Shown here: positions 60,065 through 63,936 of the stretch, in pieces | Position numbering within the stretch: the stretch's first letter is position 1 | Layout: each line of letters opens with the position of its first letter | Source of the DNA: Ruminococcus_G sp050944435 | GTDB lineage: Bacteria > Bacillota > Clostridia > Lachnospirales > Lachnospiraceae | NCBI GenBank assembly: GCA_050944435.1 | Contig: JBMNRB010000018.1 | Coordinates: 1-63,936 of the forward strand | Reading direction: 5' to 3' | Length of the DNA stretch: 63,936 bases | Program-made: the position numbers and the translations under genes | Notes under the pieces: generated by a model | What the model was told of the DNA's origin: nothing | Databases searched by the model: none | Seen by the model: the letters and a program-made list of their open reading frames with translations, nothing else

Positions 60065-61924
60065 TTACACTTCTTTGTAGTCCGCGTCAACTACATCATC
60101 AGCGCCGGGGTCTGTTCCGGCATCCGCACCGGGATTGGGGCCTGCCCCCTGTGCTCCCGCCTGATTCTGCTCATACATTTTTGCAAAAAGTTTCTGTGCG
60201 CTCTGCATCAGTTTTTCCTGAGCAGCCTTAATTTCCGCAACTTCTGCCTCTGTGGTTTCTTCCGGTTTTGATTTAGCCAGAATCTCCTTCAGGGCTGCCA
60301 GATCAGCCTGAACGGCTGTCTTATCATTGGAATCAATCTTGTCGCCGGCTTCTTCCAGAGCCTTCTCTGTCTGGAATACGAAAGCATCCGCATCGTTTCT
60401 GGTGTCGATGGCTTCTTTACGTTTCTTATCCTGAGCTTCAAACTCTGCAGCTTCTTTTACTGCTTTATTGATCTCGTCCTCAGACATGTTTGATCCTGCA
60501 GTGATGGTGATATGCTGCTCTTTTCCTGTACCCAAATCTTTTGCAGATACGTTTACAATACCGTTGGCATCGATATCAAAAGTTACTTCAATCTGGGGAA
60601 CGCCTCTTCTTGCCGGCGGAATTCCATCAAGACGGAACTGACCCAGAGATTTATTATCTTTGGCAAACTGTCTTTCACCCTGAACCACATTGATATCAAC
60701 AGCCGTCTGATTATCCGCAGCCGTGGAGAAAATCTGGCTCTTCTTCGTCGGGATCGTTGTATTTCTTTCAATCAGTCTGGTTGCCACGCCGCCCATGGTT
60801 TCGATGGAAAGTGACAGAGGAGTTACATCCAGCAGAAGGATATCGCCTGCGCCTGCGTCTCCGGCCAGTTTTCCGCCCTGTACGGAAGCTCCCAGTGCTA
60901 CGCACTCATCCGGGTTCAGAGATTTGCTGGGCTCATGTCCCGTCAGCTGTTTTACTTTATCCTGTACGGCAGGGATACGTGTGGAACCGCCTACCAGCAG
61001 AACTTTGCCCAGTTCAGATGCTGTGATTCCGGCGTCTGAAAGTGCACGCCGTACCGGCTCTGCCGTCTTCTCTACCAGATCGCTGGTCAGCTCGTCGAAT
61101 TTTGCTTTGGTCAGATTCATATCAAAATGTTTCGGACCGTCGGCAGTTGCTGTAATGAAGGGCAGGTTAATGTTGGTTGTGGTAGCTGAAGACAGCTCTT
61201 TCTTTGCCTTCTCTGCCGCTTCTTTCAGTCTCTGAAGGGCCATTTTATCATTGGAAAGATCTACGCCTTCCATCTTTTTGAATTCATCCAGCATATACTG
61301 AGTGATTCTTTCATCGAAATCATCGCCGCCCAGTCTGTTGTTTCCGGCTGTAGAAAGTACCTCGATGACGCCGTCGCCGATTTCAATGATAGAAACATCG
61401 AAAGTACCGCCGCCCAGGTCGTATACCATAATCTTCTGCTCTTTTTCGTTGTCCAGTCCATAGGCCAGCGCTGCCGCCGTCGGCTCGTTGATAATACGTT
61501 TTACCTCCAGGCCTGCAATCTTGCCTGCATCCTTGGTGGCCTGACGCTGTGCATCGTTAAAGTAGGCCGGTACGGTGATAACTGCTTCCGTTACTTTTTC
61601 TCCCAGATAAGCTTCAGCATCTGCTTTCAGTTTCTGAAGAATCATGGCAGAAATCTCCTGGGGAGAATATTTCTTTCCATCGATGGTTACACGGTAGTCT
61701 GAACCCATATGTCTTTTAATGGAAGAAATCGTCTTATCCGCATTGGTAACGGCCTGACGTTTTGCCGGCTCGCCCACCAGTCTTTCTCCCGTCTTTGTAA
61801 ATGCAACAACAGACGGTGTTGTTCTTGCTCCTTCTGTATTTGTAATAACGGTCGGCTGTCCGCCTTCCATTACGGCTACACAACTGTTTGTAGTTCCCAG
61901 GTCAATACCAATAATTTTGCTCAT
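60065..61924 (-). CDS. dnaK: chaperone DnaK (Hsp70)
   Basis: 619 aa. IIGIDLGTTNSCVAVMEGG, VYDLGGGTFDVSI, LVGGSTRIPAVQ, and a C-terminal lid ending in a Gly/Ala/Pro/Asp-rich tail (DDVVDADYKEV). Works with DnaJ and GrpE. Confidence 0.99.
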   Translation of the reverse strand: MSKIIGIDLGTTNSCVAVMEGGQPTVITNTEGARTTPSVVAFTKTGERLVGEPAKRQAVTNADKTISSIKRHMGSDYRVTIDGKKYSPQEISAMILQKLKADAEAYLGEKVTEAVITVPAYFNDAQRQATKDAGKIAGLEVKRIINEPTAAALAYGLDNEKEQKIMVYDLGGGTFDVSIIEIGDGVIEVLSTAGNNRLGGDDFDERITQYMLDEFKKMEGVDLSNDKMALQRLKEAAEKAKKELSSATTTNINLPFITATADGPKHFDMNLTKAKFDELTSDLVEKTAEPVRRALSDAGITASELGKVLLVGGSTRIPAVQDKVKQLTGHEPSKSLNPDECVALGASVQGGKLAGDAGAGDILLLDVTPLSLSIETMGGVATRLIERNTTIPTKKSQIFSTAADNQTAVDINVVQGERQFAKDNKSLGQFRLDGIPPARRGVPQIEVTFDIDANGIVNVSAKDLGTGKEQHITITAGSNMSEDEINKAVKEAAEFEAQDKKRKEAIDTRNDADAFVFQTEKALEEAGDKIDSNDKTAVQADLAALKEILAKSKPEETTEAEVAEIKAAQEKLMQSAQKLFAKMYEQNQAGAQGAGPNPGADAGTDPGADDVVDADYKEV

Positions 61925-61976
61925 AATAATTACCTCCTGATAAATTTTATTTGAATTTTCTTTCTGTCGCTGTCGG

Positions 61977-62609
61977 TCAGTTTGCCACTTTTACCATGCT
62001 GTGTCTGACCACAAAGTCTTTATATAAATATCCTTTCTGGAATTCTTCCACAATGATATTTTCACCTGCCTCCTCGTCTTCCACATGCATTACCGCATTA
62101 TGAAGATTCGGATCGAATTCTTTTCCAACTGCTTCAATCGGTGTGACGCCTGCTTCTCCCAGCGCTGTCGTCAGCTGCTTATATACCTTGTTCATTCCAT
62201 CGACAAAAGGATCTTCCTTTTGCTCGTCAGGTACCTGCGCCAGGCCCCGCTCGAAATTGTCCACGATGGGAAGCATCTTTTCTACAATTTCTTTGGCTCC
62301 GATCACGTACATACTGGCTTTTTCTTTTTCTGTACGTTTTCTGTAGTTGTCAAATTCTGCCATTTGACGTTTCAGCTGATCTGTCAGTTCTTCTATTTTT
62401 TCATCTTTCTTATCTTTTTTCTCTTTTTTCTTTCCAAATCGCTTCTTTTCCGGAGCTTCCGCCTTTTCCTCTGGGGGATCCTGCGTATCCTCCTGAGTTT
62501 CCGGCTGTTTTGCCTCTTCCGGCTGCTCCTCTGTCTGACTTTCCTGGGTCACTTCCTCATTTACTTCTTCTTTAATATCTTCTTGTTTCATTTCTTCTGC
62601 CATTCTCAT
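61977..62609 (-). CDS. grpE: nucleotide exchange factor GrpE
   Basis: 210 aa. Long acidic N-terminus, coiled coil from about residue 70 (QLKRQMAEFDNYRKRTEKEK), beta domain with FDPNLHNAVMHVEDEEAGENI and QKGYLYKDFVVRHSMVKVA. Releases ADP from DnaK. Met3 is an alternative start. Confidence 0.97.
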   Translation of the reverse strand: MRMAEEMKQEDIKEEVNEEVTQESQTEEQPEEAKQPETQEDTQDPPEEKAEAPEKKRFGKKKEKKDKKDEKIEELTDQLKRQMAEFDNYRKRTEKEKASMYVIGAKEIVEKMLPIVDNFERGLAQVPDEQKEDPFVDGMNKVYKQLTTALGEAGVTPIEAVGKEFDPNLHNAVMHVEDEEAGENIIVEEFQKGYLYKDFVVRHSMVKVAN

Positions 62610-62634
62610 TCCACCCTTCCGGCAAATGCCTTTG

Positions 62635-63672
62635 CTATTCTTTCTTGAAAATCGAATCCAGCTGCGCCTTCAGTGTCTTCAGATTATCTACCACATTTTC
62701 ATAATCCATCCGTTTCGGTCCGATAATCCCTATCGTTCCCGTCATGCCGTCTCCCAATTCATAGGTGGCCGTCACTACGCTGCAGTCTTTCATTGTCTTA
62801 ATTGGTGATTCGCTGCCGATATAGATCTGGATTCCGGTTTCTTCACCGTTTTCTCCTTTGGTCTCCTGCAGGAGCTCCGCCAACGGTTTCTTTTCTTCAA
62901 AAGCGGAAATCAGCTGAGTGGCCATCTCTCCATCGGAAAGTTCCGGGTATTTCAAAATGTTGGTGGCGCCGCTGGTAAACACCGGCATCTCATCTTCTTC
63001 GGAAATGGCTGCGGCAACTGCATCCAGCACCTGGCTGACTACACCGCTGTGGATCCCCGCCTGTTCTTTCATCTTGGTGATCATTCCAAGACTGATCTCT
63101 TCCACCGTCAGCCCGTTTAACTGAGTATTCAGCAGAAGATTTAATTTCAGAACCGTTTCGTCATCCATCTCCTCCTCCAGATCGATCATCTGGTTTTTCA
63201 CCATATTGCCGTCTACTACGATCACCGCCAGAAGCTGATCCAATCCCACCTTGGAAAGCTGAATAAACTTCACTTTTGTATGGTGGTAAGACGGCCCGGT
63301 AATCATCGTGGCATAATTGGTATTGGAAGCCAGCACTTTAACGATCTGTTTCAGGACCTTTTCCATCCGGTCAGTTTTCTGAATCATCAATTCTTTTATT
63401 TCAGAAACTTCTTCCTCTTTTTCCTGCATCAAAGCATCCACATACAGACGATATCCTTTATCGGAAGGAATCCTCCCCGCTGAAGTATGGGGCTGAAGAA
63501 TATATCCCATATCTTCCAAATCCGACATCTCATTACGGATTGTCGCTGAACTCAGATTCAGGTCTGTATATTTGGAAATTGTCCGGGAGCCCACCGGTTC
63601 CCCTGTCTCCAGGTAGGTTTGAATGATGGCGTTTAAGATTTTCTGTTTTCTCTCATCCAACTCTTTCTCCAT
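62635..63672 (-). CDS. hrcA: heat-inducible repressor HrcA
   Basis: 345 aa. Winged helix (ILNAIIQTYLETGEPVGSRTISKY, LSSATIRNEMSDLEDMGYI) plus GAF-like domain. Binds CIRCE; both CIRCE sites in this window are its targets. First gene of hrcA-grpE-dnaK-dnaJ. Confidence 0.98.
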   Translation of the reverse strand: MEKELDERKQKILNAIIQTYLETGEPVGSRTISKYTDLNLSSATIRNEMSDLEDMGYILQPHTSAGRIPSDKGYRLYVDALMQEKEEEVSEIKELMIQKTDRMEKVLKQIVKVLASNTNYATMITGPSYHHTKVKFIQLSKVGLDQLLAVIVVDGNMVKNQMIDLEEEMDDETVLKLNLLLNTQLNGLTVEEISLGMITKMKEQAGIHSGVVSQVLDAVAAAISEEDEMPVFTSGATNILKYPELSDGEMATQLISAFEEKKPLAELLQETKGENGEETGIQIYIGSESPIKTMKDCSVVTATYELGDGMTGTIGIIGPKRMDYENVVDNLKTLKAQLDSIFKKE

Positions 63673-63700
63673 CCGGGTGCTCCTTTCTCTTTTAGATTTG

Positions 63701-63727
63701 TTAGCACTCGATTAAGTGGAGTGCTAA
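63701..63727. promoter_or_regulatory. CIRCE operator of the hrcA operon
   Basis: TTAGCACTC-N9-GAGTGCTAA, a perfect match to consensus, about 30 bp before hrcA. Confidence 0.98.
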
Positions 63728-63738
63728 CATCTAACGCT

Positions 63739-63767
63739 AATATACACCCGCCCCCCTTCTTTGTCAA
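63739..63767 (-). promoter_or_regulatory. sigma-A promoter of the hrcA operon
   Basis: TTGACA (63762-63767), 17 bp, TATATT (63739-63744) on the minus strand; CIRCE follows at the transcript start. Confidence 0.85.
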
Positions 63768-63810
63768 TAGGTGGAACTAAAATTTTTCCATAAAAATTAT
63801 TATCTGATCG

Positions 63811-63936
63811 ATCGAGTAGGAGGCGGTGATTAGCCGCCGTCCTCTCACAGCACCGTACGTACGGTTCTCGTATACGGCGCTTTCAATAGTTGATGTGCAG
63901 TGACTGATAGGCTGTGGACAGGTCATAAAAGCCCCA
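63811..63936 (-). mobile_element. 3' end of a group II intron (continues past the window)
   Basis: On the minus strand, positions 63881-63849 form a 33-nt domain V: AGCGCCGTATAC, GAGA loop, then ACCGTACGTACGGTGCT with the catalytic AGC. Domain VI follows (GGACGGCGGCTAATCACCGCC) with an unpaired A as branch point, and the intron probably ends CCTACTCGAT at 63811. The intron's reverse transcriptase would lie beyond the right edge. Confidence 0.8.

Noticed and set aside
1..63936. CRISPR arrays
   Set aside because: No series of identical direct repeats with unique spacers of constant length was seen; the repeats found are 11-bp and 23-bp gapless iterons and coding repeats.

Overview
The window is a contiguous chromosomal segment of a spore-forming Firmicute. 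It most resembles the Lachnospiraceae (Clostridium cluster XIVa): CIRCE-controlled groESL and hrcA-grpE-dnaK-dnaJ, CodY, IreB, RNase J, a YlbF-family protein, LicT-type antitermination, and the gene order U32 peptidase / O-methyltransferase / MltG-like / YlbF / rnj / DUF1292 / ruvX / ireB all fit. The species cannot be named from sequence alone.

Layout. 1-390: window edge without a recognisable gene. 0.4-7.2 kb: a phosphonate (2-aminoethylphosphonate) operon read leftward (RpiR-type regulator, ABC ATPase, a fused permease-permease-binding protein, phnW, phnX). 7.2-12.6 kb: malQ, a lipase-like hydrolase, a small membrane protein, an SH3 lipoprotein, tRNA-Gly(GCC), a nitroreductase-like gene and a DtxR/MntR-like regulator. 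12.7-30.5 kb: topB, pepF, a split purine finishing pair (AICAR transformylase plus archaeal-type PurO), a YjbQ-family protein, a cell-wall amidase, guaB, groEL/groES, codY, topA, dprA, comM and an MFS transporter. 30.5-47.6 kb: sigK cut in two by an integrated element. 47.5-63.7 kb: housekeeping genes ending in the dnaJ-dnaK-grpE-hrcA heat-shock operon. The last ~125 bases are the 3' end of a minus-strand group II intron.

Main discovery. The late sporulation sigma factor gene sigK is interrupted after codon 89 by a 16,376-bp element. The 5' part (30529-30795) and the 3' part (47172-47561) join in frame across a shared AAATG to give a 218-aa SigK-like protein. The element's inner ends are 18-bp inverted repeats (15/18 matching) that would form a palindromic attP on excision, and a large serine recombinase gene ends exactly inside the right attachment site. 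The arrangement matches the sigK-intervening 'skin' elements of Bacillus and Clostridioides. The cargo, however, is plasmid-like rather than phage-like: a ParM-like/ParR-like partition pair with three 11-bp iterons, a RepA_N-type initiator with four 23-bp iterons inside its coding sequence, a DnaC-like loader broken by one in-frame TGA, a DUF3847 protein, a candidate MOBQ-type oriT and a MobA/MobL relaxase. It also carries a STAND ATPase/TPR protein, XRE regulators and a complete licT-bglP-bglA beta-glucoside PTS operon with two RAT/terminator switches. It therefore looks like a mobilizable, plasmid-derived 'skin' whose precise excision would restore sigK. In the excised circle the recombinase stop codon would be lost and its reading frame would run into the HTH gene at the left end.

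Functions are assigned by recognising motifs and family architecture by eye. No database search was run.
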